Below, one piece after another: positions 40,872 through 50,167 of a DNA stretch of 63,130 nucleotides; within the stretch, counting starts at the first letter, position 1, and each line of letters opens with the position of its first letter. Under the pieces are notes generated by a model. The model did not search any database. It was given only the letters and a program-made list of their open reading frames with translations, and was not told where the DNA came from. The stretch covers positions 1 to 63,130 of the forward strand of contig VGHK01000009.1 in assembly GCA_016868305.1 (NCBI GenBank). The letters are read 5' to 3'. The translations under genes were made by a program, and so were the position numbers. Origin of the DNA: Betaproteobacteria bacterium (GTDB taxonomy: Bacteria > Pseudomonadota > Gammaproteobacteria > Burkholderiales > Burkholderiaceae_A).

Positions 40872-41870
40872 AAGCGGGTCTGGCCCCTGAAACCGCGCGG
40901 CCAGTATGGGGCCAGCCGCAGGCAGGCCCCTTCCGTCTGCGGTCATCAGGTTCTGGTCTAGAAACCGTTCCGAAGGTGAAACCAGCAACCGGTACAGGCT
41001 GCGGCAAAGCGCCCGGGCAGCCTCTCCTGGCCAGTGTGCGGGCAGGAGTTCTGCGGGAAGATCTGGGTCTCTTAGAAGAAGCCTTCGGTAGTCGTGAATG
41101 AGAAGCAGGCGGATGAGGACCGCGCGTGCCGGGTCGATGGGCTGTGCGGCCGGGTGCTGGATCTCTTGCAAAATGGGCCGGTAGATCTCGAGAAACCCGC
41201 GATACTGCTGCGCGAGCTGCTCCAGGTTCCAGGCCTGCATAACCAGGTCGTGGCTGCTTGCACTCTGGGCGATCGCGGCATCGGCTGCGCGAATCGGTAG
41301 CAGGCTGCCACAGACCGGGCCAAGCCCCTCTGCCGAAAGCACTGCAAAGACGCCATCAAGGTCTGTGGTGGGATGGACAAAACAGCTTGGCCCCAGGCTT
41401 CCAAAGCCCTGCCAGAAAAGCGCCTTTCTCAGGTGTTCACGCTCCAGCCCATTCACTTCCTTGACCACAAAGATCAATCGCCATCGCTGGTCCCAGCCGG
41501 TGGACTGGCCCGCATAGATACGCCGGGAGGCCTCGCTGATGCGCTGGCTGCCGACCTCGGTCAGCTGATAGTCGGCCCGCCGACCCGCGGCTTGGGCCGA
41601 AAGCCAGTTCTCCTGGGCGAGCCGAAAAACCGCGGTACGGATCATCCGCTCATTGACGCCAAGGGCAGACAGCAGTTGAATAAGGCTGCCGATCCAGACC
41701 CGACTGCCGCGCGGAATGACCAAGTCGCCAAAAACGGTTACCAGAAGCGACCCCGCCTGAACCCGCTGCAGGCCGGCAAATGCAGCAAGGCGGGCGTCAA
41801 TGGCCGAGGGGTGCGCTGTTGCGCTAGCAAGAGGAGGGCCGGCAGAGGCGGTGGAAAGCGGAAGAACCAT
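40863..41870 (-). CDS. paaX: Phenylacetic acid degradation regulator PaaX
   Basis: The 335-residue protein has the PaaX N-terminal winged-helix region (GSRVWIGSLIQLLSALGVNERMIRTAVFRLAQENWLSAQ) followed by the GRRADYQLTEVG and ISEASRRIY segments and a C-terminal ligand domain. In E. coli PaaX represses paa operons and responds to phenylacetyl-CoA. It faces away from paaN across a 191-base AT-rich region, the expected place for its control sites. Confidence 0.93.
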   Translation of the reverse strand: MVLPLSTASAGPPLASATAHPSAIDARLAAFAGLQRVQAGSLLVTVFGDLVIPRGSRVWIGSLIQLLSALGVNERMIRTAVFRLAQENWLSAQAAGRRADYQLTEVGSQRISEASRRIYAGQSTGWDQRWRLIFVVKEVNGLEREHLRKALFWQGFGSLGPSCFVHPTTDLDGVFAVLSAEGLGPVCGSLLPIRAADAAIAQSASSHDLVMQAWNLEQLAQQYRGFLEIYRPILQEIQHPAAQPIDPARAVLIRLLLIHDYRRLLLRDPDLPAELLPAHWPGEAARALCRSLYRLLVSPSERFLDQNLMTADGRGLPAAGPILAARFQGPDPLLD

Positions 41871-42061
41871 AGCGGAAATAGTACAAAATTTTTATTTGCT
41901 CGTCAGGATAAGTTAAATTTTGTTCGTGAAATTACAGATGCAAGCCGAAAAACCGCTTCTGGCCGATGTTTTTTGAATTCCCCTACAATTTTTATGACAC
42001 AGTTATTGATTTAAATCTTTATAATTTGTAACATTTAAGAAATAACAAGGAGCCAGTAACA
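41871..42061. promoter_or_regulatory. paaX-paaN divergent regulatory region
   Basis: The most AT-rich long gap in the window. It holds a 9-bp inverted repeat ACAAAATTT (41883-41891) and AAATTTTGT (41915-41923), a TTCGTGAAAT element at 41924-41933 loosely reminiscent of half of the E. coli PaaX consensus as I recall it, and a TATAAT at 42020-42025 with an ATGACA at 41994-41999 (spacing 20, long for sigma70). An AAGGAG Shine-Dalgarno (42048-42053) precedes paaN. Confidence 0.55.
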
Positions 42062-43732
42062 ATGCCCCACGCGCTATTTGAGAGACACGCAGCCACGCTG
42101 GAAAGTGCCCTGTCAGCCATCGCCACTCGGGGCTACTGGTCCCCGTTTAGCGAGTCGCCCAGCCCCAAGGTCTATGGTGAAACTGCCATGGCCGACGGGA
42201 AGGCCGCCTTCGACGCGCTGCTCGGCCAGCAGTTTCTTCTGGACCAACCAGGTATTACGGGCTGGCATGGGGGCGAAGTCTCACCCTACGGCGTGGCACT
42301 CGATGTCTCTTATCCCGTTTGTCAGATCGATACCCTGGTAGCCGCCGCCGAGAAGGCGATGCAGCCCTGGCAGCAGGCGGGGCTTGAGGCACGCACGGGT
42401 GTCTGCATTGAGATGCTCACACGGCTCAACCGGCAGAGCTTTCTTCTGGCCAATGCGGTCATGATGACCACCGGCCAGGGCTTTATGATGGCCTTTCAGG
42501 CAGGCGGCCCGCATGCCCAAGACCGGGGGCTTGAGGCCGTGGCCTATGCCCATCGGGAGCAGAGTTTTGTGCCCGCGCAGGCCCGTTGGGAAAAGCCCCA
42601 GGGCAAGAACCCGCCGCTGGTCATGCAGAAAGAATATGCCCTGGTAGGCCGCGGGGTGGGCGTGGTTATTGGCTGCGGCACATTCCCCACCTGGAATACC
42701 TATCCGGGCCTGTTTGCGGCCCTGGCCACGGGCAATGCGGTCATAGTCAAGCCGCACAGCAACGCGATTCTGCCTGCGGCCATTACGGTGCGGATTCTGC
42801 GGGGGGTTCTCAGCGAACAAGGCCTCGACCCCAACCTGGTTCTGCTCTCGGTTGCCACCGATCGCGAGTCCACGCGCAGCCTGGTTACCCATGCAAAGGT
42901 GCGTTCCATCGACTTTACCGGTGGCAACAGCTTTGGCCAGTGGCTGCTCGACCATTGCCGGCAGGCGCAGGTCTATGCCGAACTGGCAGGGGTGAACAAC
43001 ATCGTGGTGGATTCCACCGATGCCTACCAGGACATGCTCAAGAACCTGGCCTTTACGCTCTCGCTGTATTCGGGCCAGATGTGCACTACCTCGCAGGCGA
43101 TCTTTGTGCCCGCCAGCGGAATCCAAACCGACCTGGGGCCGAAGTCTTTCGACGAGTTTTGTGCCGACCTTGCGGCAGCCATAAAGCGGTTTTTATCCAA
43201 GCCCGAGGTGGCCTGTGCCGTTCTGGGTGCTATTCAGTCTTCGGACACCTTAGACCGTATCAACCAGGCCAATGCCGGCAGCCTGGGCAGGGTGGTGCTG
43301 GCCTCTGAAAAGATTGCCAATCCCGAGTTTCCCAAGGCTGAGGTGCGCACCCCAGTGCTTCTGGCCTGCGATGCCGCGGACGAAAAGGCCTATATGGAAG
43401 AGCGATTCGGGCCGATCAGTTTTGTGGTGAAGGTGGCCGACACGCATGCCGGTATTGCCCTCTCAGAGCGGGTGGTATCTACCCACGGCGCGCTGACGGT
43501 GGGGCTGTATTCCACCAGCCAGGCAGTAATAGACCAGATGACCCAGGCCACCTGGCGTTCTAAGGTGGCCCTGTCGATCAACCTGACCGGTGGTGTCTTT
43601 GTGAACCAGTCGGCGGCTTTTTCCGACTATCACGGCTCTGGGGCCAACCCTGCAGCCAATGCCAGTTATGCGGATTCGGCCTTTGTGGCCAACCGTTTTC
43701 GGGTGATTCAGAGGCGATGGCATACCGAATAA
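42062..43732 (+). CDS. paaN: Phenylacetic acid degradation protein PaaN (aldehyde dehydrogenase)
   Basis: The 556-residue aldehyde-dehydrogenase-family enzyme has the nucleotide-binding segment GCGTFPTWNTYPGLFAALATGNAVIVKPH and the catalytic Cys near 340 in LSLYSGQMCTTSQAIFVP. It is expected to oxidise the 3-oxo-5,6-dehydrosuberyl-CoA semialdehyde that forms after ring opening. It ends without the MaoC-like hydratase domain that E. coli PaaZ carries, and matches the stand-alone PaaN class of about 550 residues. It begins the paa operon. Confidence 0.93.
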   Translation: MPHALFERHAATLESALSAIATRGYWSPFSESPSPKVYGETAMADGKAAFDALLGQQFLLDQPGITGWHGGEVSPYGVALDVSYPVCQIDTLVAAAEKAMQPWQQAGLEARTGVCIEMLTRLNRQSFLLANAVMMTTGQGFMMAFQAGGPHAQDRGLEAVAYAHREQSFVPAQARWEKPQGKNPPLVMQKEYALVGRGVGVVIGCGTFPTWNTYPGLFAALATGNAVIVKPHSNAILPAAITVRILRGVLSEQGLDPNLVLLSVATDRESTRSLVTHAKVRSIDFTGGNSFGQWLLDHCRQAQVYAELAGVNNIVVDSTDAYQDMLKNLAFTLSLYSGQMCTTSQAIFVPASGIQTDLGPKSFDEFCADLAAAIKRFLSKPEVACAVLGAIQSSDTLDRINQANAGSLGRVVLASEKIANPEFPKAEVRTPVLLACDAADEKAYMEERFGPISFVVKVADTHAGIALSERVVSTHGALTVGLYSTSQAVIDQMTQATWRSKVALSINLTGGVFVNQSAAFSDYHGSGANPAANASYADSAFVANRFRVIQRRWHTE

Positions 43733-43806
43733 TTTAGATTCACAATATGTTCTAAAACACTAAAAATAAACCAATAAAAATAAAAACAAAGACTGGAGAC
43801 AAGGCT

Positions 43807-44601
43807 ATGCAGTACACCGCCGTTCAGCTGTCAGAGGCCCAGGGCATTGCCCGCCTGGTGCTTAACCGGCCCGATAAGCTCAACAGCTTTACCGAGGTCA
43901 TGCACGGGGAAATTCGCCATGCGCTCGACACCGTGCAGCAGAGCCCGACAGCACGGGTGCTCGTGGTCACCGGGGCCGGCCGGGGCTTTTGTGCCGGTCA
44001 AGACCTGGCCGATGACTGCATGCAGAAGGTCAACGGCAGAATGCCCGATATCGGCACGGTGGTAGAGCAGCACTACAAGCCTATGGTGATGCGTCTATCG
44101 AACCTCAAGGTGCCAACAGTGGCAGCGGTCAACGGCATTGCCGCAGGCGCGGGGGTGAGCCTTGCCCTGGCCTGCGACCTGGTGGTGGCCTCTGAGTCCG
44201 CCTCATTTGTCCAGGCCTTCTCCAAAATTGGTCTGGTACCCGATACGGGCAGCACCTGGTTTCTTCCCCAGCGGGTGGGCATGGCCCGGGCCATGGGCCT
44301 GGCCCTGCTGGCCGATAAGCTGCCAGCCGCCCAGGCCGCGCAGTGGGGGCTTATCTGGAAGGCGGTGCCCGAGGCCGAGTTTGGCGCAACCATTGATGCG
44401 CTTGCCAGCCAGCTAGCCAGCATGCCCACCAAGGCCTTGGTGCGGATTCGTCAGGCAATGCAGGCCAGTGGCACGCATACCCTGGAGCAGCAGCTCTCCA
44501 TGGAGGCTGGCTTCATGCGCGAGCTTGGCTGGAGCCATGACTACGACGAGGGGGTGACCGCATTCCTCGAAAAGCGTGCACCACGGTTTACGGGGGAATA
44601 G
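43807..44601 (+). CDS. paaG: Phenylacetyl-CoA epoxide isomerase PaaG
   Basis: The 264-residue crotonase-fold protein has AGRGFCAGQDLADD, GIAAGAGVSLALACDLVVASES and IGLVPDTGSTWFLPQRVG; the Asp in VPDTG fits the PaaG catalytic residue. It converts ring-1,2-epoxyphenylacetyl-CoA to oxepin-CoA and also shifts double bonds later in the pathway. It lies 74 bases after paaN, in an A-rich gap, and 5 bases before paaH. Confidence 0.93.
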   Translation: MQYTAVQLSEAQGIARLVLNRPDKLNSFTEVMHGEIRHALDTVQQSPTARVLVVTGAGRGFCAGQDLADDCMQKVNGRMPDIGTVVEQHYKPMVMRLSNLKVPTVAAVNGIAAGAGVSLALACDLVVASESASFVQAFSKIGLVPDTGSTWFLPQRVGMARAMGLALLADKLPAAQAAQWGLIWKAVPEAEFGATIDALASQLASMPTKALVRIRQAMQASGTHTLEQQLSMEAGFMRELGWSHDYDEGVTAFLEKRAPRFTGE

Positions 44602-44606
44602 CGAAC

Positions 44607-46142
44607 ATGGCCGCACTTGCAAAAACGACCAAGGTTGCCGTGGTGGGCACCGGTGCCATGGGCGCCGGTATCGCCCAGATTGCCGCGGCAGCGGGCCACG
44701 AGGTCTTACTCTTTGATTCCCGCGAAGGGGCAGCAGACAAAGCCATCGCGGGTATCGCAGGGCAGTTCTCCCGCCTGGCAGAAAAAGGAAAGCTGTCGTC
44801 TGCCGAGGCCTCGGCCGCATCGGGCCGCCTGCATGCGGCCACAGAGCTACAAGGGCTGTCGGATGCCGGCGTGATCGTTGAGGCTATTGTTGAAAACCTG
44901 GAGGCCAAACAGGGCCTGTTTCGGTCGCTTGAGGCCATTGTTGGGCCGACGGCGCTCTTTGCCACCAATACCTCGGCCATCTCGGTAACGGCAATCGGGG
45001 CGGCCCTTGCCCAGCCCGAACGGCTTGCCGGGCTGCATTTTTTTAATCCTGCCCCGCTTATGGCCCTAGTAGAGGTGGTCTCGGGCCTGGCCACATCATC
45101 GTCCGTTGCAGAAACCTTGTATGACACGGCCAAGGCATGGGGAAAGTCGCCGGTCTACACCAAGTCCACGCCGGGCTTTATCGTCAATCGCGTGGCACGT
45201 CCTTTTTATGCCGAGGCCCAGCGGGTTTTGCAGGAAAATGGCGCCGATGTCGCCACCATTGATGCCTGCTGTAAAGAAGGCGGTGGCTTTCGCATGGGCC
45301 CTTTCGAACTCATGGATCTCATCGGCCACGATGTGAACTTGGCGGTCACCAAAACGGTCTGGGCGGCCTACTACCACGACCCGCGTTTTCTGCCCTCGTT
45401 GATCCAGCAAGAACTCGTTGCCGCAGGCTTTCTGGGCAGAAAGTCGGGGCGGGGCTTCTACGACCACCGCCCCGATGCCGCCGCCCCAAGCCCAGATACC
45501 GCCGCTGACGCGCGCGACGCCCTGGCTTTAGCAGGCCCGATCACCCTCTATGGCCAGACGGCTGCGGCCCAGGCCTTGCGCGAACGGCTTTCCGCCGCAG
45601 GACAGACCTGCCTTTTGGCCGAGGCCGACGACGACCGGATAGCCCAGGTGGGTGAGACGGTGGTCTATGTGACAGACGGGCGCACGGCTAGCCATCGGGC
45701 CTTTTCCTCCGGTCAGGCCAATACCGTCGTGATCGACCTGGCCCTTGACTACCGCACCGCAAAACGCCTGGCGGTCGCCGCTGCCGAGGGCGCCAGTGCC
45801 ACGGCAGGTGCCCAGGCAATCGGCCTGTTGCAGACGGCCGGTTTCGCGGTATCGGTGTTTCACGATGTTCCTGGTCTCATCGTGATGCGCACCGTGGCCA
45901 TGCTGGCCAATGAGGCGGCCGATGCTGTTAACCAGGGGGTCTGTACCGTTGCCGCGGCAGATACCGCAATGCGGCTTGGGGTGAACTATCCCCTCGGGCC
46001 ACTGGCCTGGGCCGATGCCATTGGGCTGCCCCGGGTGCGCGATGTCTTGGCCCATCTTGGCCAGGCCTATGGTGAAGACCGCTATCGTATTTCCCCATTG
46101 ATTCACCAACGGGTATTCGGCACGAAGGCATTTTATGACTGA
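44607..46142 (+). CDS. paaH: 3-hydroxyadipyl-CoA dehydrogenase PaaH
   Basis: The 511-residue protein opens with a Rossmann fold (VAVVGTGAMGAGIAQIAAAAGHEVLLFD), continues with NTSAISVTAIGAAL, HFFNPAPLMALVEVV and KSPVYTKSTPGFIVNRVARPFYAEA, and has a duplicated C-terminal dehydrogenase-type helical domain (YPLGPLAWADAIGLPRV). It oxidises 3-hydroxyadipyl-CoA with NAD+. It overlaps paaI by 8 bases. Confidence 0.94.
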   Translation: MAALAKTTKVAVVGTGAMGAGIAQIAAAAGHEVLLFDSREGAADKAIAGIAGQFSRLAEKGKLSSAEASAASGRLHAATELQGLSDAGVIVEAIVENLEAKQGLFRSLEAIVGPTALFATNTSAISVTAIGAALAQPERLAGLHFFNPAPLMALVEVVSGLATSSSVAETLYDTAKAWGKSPVYTKSTPGFIVNRVARPFYAEAQRVLQENGADVATIDACCKEGGGFRMGPFELMDLIGHDVNLAVTKTVWAAYYHDPRFLPSLIQQELVAAGFLGRKSGRGFYDHRPDAAAPSPDTAADARDALALAGPITLYGQTAAAQALRERLSAAGQTCLLAEADDDRIAQVGETVVYVTDGRTASHRAFSSGQANTVVIDLALDYRTAKRLAVAAAEGASATAGAQAIGLLQTAGFAVSVFHDVPGLIVMRTVAMLANEAADAVNQGVCTVAAADTAMRLGVNYPLGPLAWADAIGLPRVRDVLAHLGQAYGEDRYRISPLIHQRVFGTKAFYD

Positions 46143-46626
46143 GGCGCATCAGACACTCTCCCGCGCAGAGGCGCAGACACTGGCAGAGGCCACCGCGCAT
46201 GCCATGTGGTCACGAGACCAGGCAGCCCGTGCCCTGTGCATGGCGCTTATTAGCGTGCGGCCTGGCTACGCCCTGCTCACCATGGCCGTGCGCGCGGATA
46301 TGGTCAATGGCCACCATATCTGCCATGGCGGAATGATCTTCACCTTGGCCGATACCGCCTTTGCCTACGCCTGCAACAGCTACAACAAAAACACAGTGGC
46401 ATCGGCCTGCAATATCGACTTTCTTGCCCCCGGTAAAGAAGGGGAGATCCTCGAGGCCGAGGCCCAGGAGCGTTCTCTCTCAGGCCGCACGGGCGTATAC
46501 GATGTTACGGTGCGTACCCGAGAGGGCAGGGTGGTTGCGCTTTTTAGAGGCAAGAGTTACCGCATCAACGGAGAGGTAATCGCCGGGCTGCAAGAGGCAG
46601 ATACCCAAAACCGGCAATCGGCTTAG
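46135..46626 (+). CDS. paaI: Phenylacetate-pathway thioesterase PaaI
   Basis: The 163-residue hotdog thioesterase has MVNGHHICHGGMIFTLADTAFAYACNSY with the catalytic Asp in ADTAF. PaaI hydrolyses ring-hydroxylated phenylacetyl-CoA and so rescues trapped CoA. It overlaps paaH by 8 bases and precedes paaK. Confidence 0.95.
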   Translation: MTEAHQTLSRAEAQTLAEATAHAMWSRDQAARALCMALISVRPGYALLTMAVRADMVNGHHICHGGMIFTLADTAFAYACNSYNKNTVASACNIDFLAPGKEGEILEAEAQERSLSGRTGVYDVTVRTREGRVVALFRGKSYRINGEVIAGLQEADTQNRQSA

Positions 46627-46629
46627 TTC

Positions 46630-46661
46630 ATTACTGGGCATTACTGTTTATTACTGGGCAT
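46630..46661. repeat. 10-bp tandem repeat upstream of paaK
   Basis: Three 10-base units ATTACTGGGC, ATTACTGTTT and ATTACTGGGC run from 46630 to 46659, with a decayed fourth (ATCACAGGAG, 46660-46669) that supplies the AGGAG ribosome-binding site of paaK. The period is close to one helical turn. Confidence 0.7.
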
Positions 46662-46679
46662 CACAGGAGACAACTTTTT

Positions 46680-48002
46680 ATGGCATCCCAAAAAGGCAAG
46701 GCCCCGTTAGAGGCCATTGAAACAGCCAGCCGCGATGAGATCTCGGCCCTGCAGCTCAAGCGGCTGAAATGGTCGATCCGCCACACCTACGACAACGTTG
46801 CCCCCTATCGCGAGAAGTGCAAGAAAAAAGGGGTGCACCCAGACGATCTCAAGCGGCTCTCAGACCTCTCAAAGTTTCCCTTCATGGTCAAGACCGACCT
46901 GCGAGATCATTATCCGTTTGGGCTTTTTGCGGTGCCACGTGAGCAGGTGGCACGGCTCCATGCCTCCAGTGGCACCACCGGCAAGTCGATCGTCGTGGGC
47001 TACACCTGGCGCGATCTTGACCACTGGGCCAACCTGGTGGCCCGTTCAATCCGCGCGGCGGGTGGCCGGGCAGGCGATATGGTGCATGTGGCCTATGGCT
47101 ACGGCATGTTTACCGGCGGGCTGGGCGCCCACTACGGGGCTGAGCGGCTGGGCTGCACCGTGGTGCCTATGTCGGGCGGACAGACCGAGAAGCAGGTGAC
47201 CCAGATTGTCGATTTTAGGCCCGACATCATTATGGTTACGCCCTCGTATTCGCTGGTGATCGCCGAGGAATTCGAGCGACGCGGCATTGCCCCGCGGGAT
47301 ATCTCCCTGCGTGTGGGCATCTTTGGGGCAGAGCCCTGGGGTGAGGGCATGCGCGGCGAAATCGAGCGCAAGCTTGGCATCGACGCGGTGGATATCTACG
47401 GCCTCACCGAGGTGATGGGTCCGGGGGTGGCCAGCGAGTGCGTGGAGACCAAAGACGGCCCCGTGATCTGGGAAGACCATTTCTATCCCGAGATCATTAA
47501 TCCCGAAACCGGGGAGGTCTTGCCCGATGGCGAGCTTGGCGAACTTGTCTTCACCTCGCTTACCAAAGAGGCCTTTCCTGTGATTCGCTACCGCACCCGC
47601 GACCTCACCCGTCTGCTGCCCCCGACAGCCCGGTCGTTTCGGCGTATGGGCAAGATCACCGGGAGGTCGGATGACATGCTGATTATTCGCGGCGTGAATG
47701 TCTTTCCCAGTCAGATCGAAGAGCTTATCTTGCGTGACGCGCGTCTGTCCGGAAATTATCAACTGATCATTACACGGGATGGGCATCTGGATAACCTGGA
47801 GGTGCGCTGCGAACTGCAGCGCGAGGCCACCGCCAGCCTATCGTCGTCTGATCAGGCGCGGGTCGGCACCGGTCTTGCCGAGCGCGTTAAGACCCTCGTG
47901 GGCGTCACTGCCAAGGTTACAGTGCTGCCGGTCGACAGCCTGCCTCGTACGGAGGTAGGAAAGGCAAAACGCGTCTTTGATGAGCGGCCCAAGCAGGTTT
48001 AA
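46680..48002 (+). CDS. paaK: Phenylacetate-CoA ligase PaaK
   Basis: The 440-residue adenylating ligase has the AMP-binding motif [17 protein letters not shown] and [40 protein letters not shown] and [23 protein letters not shown]. It converts phenylacetate to phenylacetyl-CoA, the entry step of the pathway. It sits after the 10-bp repeat that follows paaI. Confidence 0.97.
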   Translation: MASQKGKAPLEAIETASRDEISALQLKRLKWSIRHTYDNVAPYREKCKKKGVHPDDLKRLSDLSKFPFMVKTDLRDHYPFGLFAVPREQVARLHASSGTTGKSIVVGYTWRDLDHWANLVARSIRAAGGRAGDMVHVAYGYGMFTGGLGAHYGAERLGCTVVPMSGGQTEKQVTQIVDFRPDIIMVTPSYSLVIAEEFERRGIAPRDISLRVGIFGAEPWGEGMRGEIERKLGIDAVDIYGLTEVMGPGVASECVETKDGPVIWEDHFYPEIINPETGEVLPDGELGELVFTSLTKEAFPVIRYRTRDLTRLLPPTARSFRRMGKITGRSDDMLIIRGVNVFPSQIEELILRDARLSGNYQLIITRDGHLDNLEVRCELQREATASLSSSDQARVGTGLAERVKTLVGVTAKVTVLPVDSLPRTEVGKAKRVFDERPKQV

Positions 48003-48067
48003 CCCCTCAGTCCACACCCTATAGACCCAGGGGGCTGCTGTTTCGCTCCCGCAAAGAAAGAAAAACT

Positions 48068-49273
48068 ATGTCCGATGCCTTCCTCTGTGATGCCATTCGA
48101 ACCCCCATCGGGCGGTATGGAGGCACCCTTGCTACCGTGCGGGCCGACGACCTCGCCGCACTTCCCCTAAAAGCCCTTATGGAACGCAACCCAGGGGTGG
48201 ACTGGGAGCAGGTGGATGACATTATTTTTGGCTGTGCCAACCAGGCAGGCGAAGACAACCGTAACGTGGCCCGCATGGCGGGTCTTCTGGCCGGGCTGCC
48301 CGTGGCAGTGCCAGGCACCACGGTGAATCGCCTCTGCGGCTCGGGCATGGATGCCATTGGTCTGGCCGCACGGTCGATCAAGTCGGGCGAGACCAGCCTG
48401 ATGATTGCCGGGGGCGTGGAGAGCATGTCGCGCGCGCCGTTTGTGATGGGTAAGGCCGATACTGCCTGGTCTCGGCAGGCCGCCATCTATGACACCACCA
48501 TTGGCTGGCGGTTTCCCAACCCTGAGATGAAAAAGCGCTACGAGACCCATTCCATGCCCCAGACTGCAGACAATGTGGCAGCAGACTTTCATGTCAGCCG
48601 GGAAGACCAGGACGCATTTGCCCTGCGGTCCCAGCAGCGGTGGGCGGCGGCCCAGGCTGCAGGCCGGTTTCGCGAAGAGATCGTTCCGGTCACCCTGCCG
48701 CGTAAGAAGGGCGACCCCCTGGTCTTTGATACCGATGAGCATCCCCGGCCCGAGACCACGCTGGAAATGCTGGCAAAACTCAAAGGCGTCAATGGGCCTG
48801 ATTTAACGGTGACGGCAGGCAATGCCTCAGGCGTAAACGATGGCGCCAGCGCGCTTGTCGTAGCCTCGGAGGCTGCGGCAAAGCGTCATGGCCTTACCCC
48901 CCGGGCACGCATTGTGGGCATGGCTAGCGCAGGAGTCGCGCCGCGGCTCATGGGTATTGGTCCGGCGCCTGCCGTGCGCAAGGTGCTTGCCCAGACAGGT
49001 CTGCGCCTTGACCAGATGGATGTTATTGAACTCAATGAGGCCTTTGCCGCGCAGGCCCTGGCCGTGCTGCGCGACCTTGGGCTCGCCGATGATGCTGCCC
49101 ATGTCAATCCCAATGGCGGGGCCATTGCCCTGGGCCACCCTCTCGGCATGAGTGGTGCCCGTCTGGTCTCCACTGCCAGCCTGGAGCTCGCCCGTCGCAA
49201 AGGGCGCTATGCCCTGTGCACCATGTGTATTGGCGTGGGCCAGGGTATTGCCATGGTGATCGAACGGGTTTGA
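48068..49273 (+). CDS. paaJ: 3-oxoadipyl-CoA/3-oxo-5,6-dehydrosuberyl-CoA thiolase PaaJ (PcaF)
   Basis: The 401-residue thiolase has the nucleophile Cys in [14 protein letters not shown], and the catalytic His and second Cys in [12 protein letters not shown] and [12 protein letters not shown]. It begins [18 protein letters not shown], typical of beta-ketoadipyl-CoA thiolases. It cleaves both C8 and C6 intermediates in phenylacetate catabolism; the same protein can serve the beta-ketoadipate pathway as PcaF. Confidence 0.94.
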   Translation: MSDAFLCDAIRTPIGRYGGTLATVRADDLAALPLKALMERNPGVDWEQVDDIIFGCANQAGEDNRNVARMAGLLAGLPVAVPGTTVNRLCGSGMDAIGLAARSIKSGETSLMIAGGVESMSRAPFVMGKADTAWSRQAAIYDTTIGWRFPNPEMKKRYETHSMPQTADNVAADFHVSREDQDAFALRSQQRWAAAQAAGRFREEIVPVTLPRKKGDPLVFDTDEHPRPETTLEMLAKLKGVNGPDLTVTAGNASGVNDGASALVVASEAAAKRHGLTPRARIVGMASAGVAPRLMGIGPAPAVRKVLAQTGLRLDQMDVIELNEAFAAQALAVLRDLGLADDAAHVNPNGGAIALGHPLGMSGARLVSTASLELARRKGRYALCTMCIGVGQGIAMVIERV

Positions 49274-49339
49274 ACCCCAGGTTTTTCTACAGGTCTACGA
49301 TTTCAACTGTCTTCCCCAGCCAATAAAGGAAATTCGCCC

Positions 49340-50113
49340 ATGTCAGAGGTTGTTCTTACCGAAGTCCACGGAAAAGTCGGTCTTATTCGCATTAACCGCC
49401 CCGATGCCCTCAATGCCCTGAACAACGAGGTGGTCGATGGCATTGGCCGCGCCGTAGACCAGTTTGAAGCCGACGAGAACATTGGCTGCATCGTGCTTAC
49501 CGGCAGCGACAAGGCCTTTGCCGCAGGTGCCGATATCGGCCTGATGAAGTCCTACGGCTATATGGACACCTACAAGACCGACTTCATCACCCGCAACTGG
49601 GAGCGCATTCGGTCTGCGCGTAAGCCCGTGATTGCGGCGGTCTCGGGATTTGCCTTGGGCGGTGGCTGCGAGGTGGCGATGATGTGCGACATGATCTACG
49701 CCAGTGACACCGCCAAGTTTGGCCAGCCCGAAATTAAGCTCGGCATCATTCCCGGCGCAGGGGGCACGCAGCGACTGCCGCGTGCCGTCGGAAAGGCCAA
49801 GGCCATGGACATGTGCCTGACAGCCCGCATGATTGATGCCGCAGAGGCCGAGCGCATCGGTCTGGTGGCGCGGGTGTTTCCCGTGGACCAGCTCCTCGAC
49901 GAAACACTGAAGTCGGCCGCCACCATCGCCAGCTTCTCTCTGCCCGTGGTCATGATGGTGAAGGAATCGGTCAATCGTGCCTATGAGTCTTCGCTGAACG
50001 AAGGCCTGCTCTTTGAGCGGCGCACCTTTCATGCCTGCTTCGCCATCGAAGACCAGAAAGAGGGTATGGCCGCCTTTGTTGAGAAGCGCAAGCCCGCCTT
50101 CAAGAACCGTTAA
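49340..50113 (+). CDS. paaF: 2,3-dehydroadipyl-CoA hydratase PaaF
   Basis: The 257-residue enoyl-CoA hydratase has both catalytic glutamates: ALGGGCEVAMMCDM and FGQPEIKLGIIPGAGGTQRLPRAVG. It hydrates 2,3-dehydroadipyl-CoA to 3-hydroxyadipyl-CoA. It lies between paaJ (66 bases) and a second crotonase gene (54 bases). Confidence 0.92.
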   Translation: MSEVVLTEVHGKVGLIRINRPDALNALNNEVVDGIGRAVDQFEADENIGCIVLTGSDKAFAAGADIGLMKSYGYMDTYKTDFITRNWERIRSARKPVIAAVSGFALGGGCEVAMMCDMIYASDTAKFGQPEIKLGIIPGAGGTQRLPRAVGKAKAMDMCLTARMIDAAEAERIGLVARVFPVDQLLDETLKSAATIASFSLPVVMMVKESVNRAYESSLNEGLLFERRTFHACFAIEDQKEGMAAFVEKRKPAFKNR

Positions 50114-50167
50114 AGAATCGTTAGGCCCTAGTAACTTTAGCCCGCCTGATTGGCCCGGAGCCCCCCT

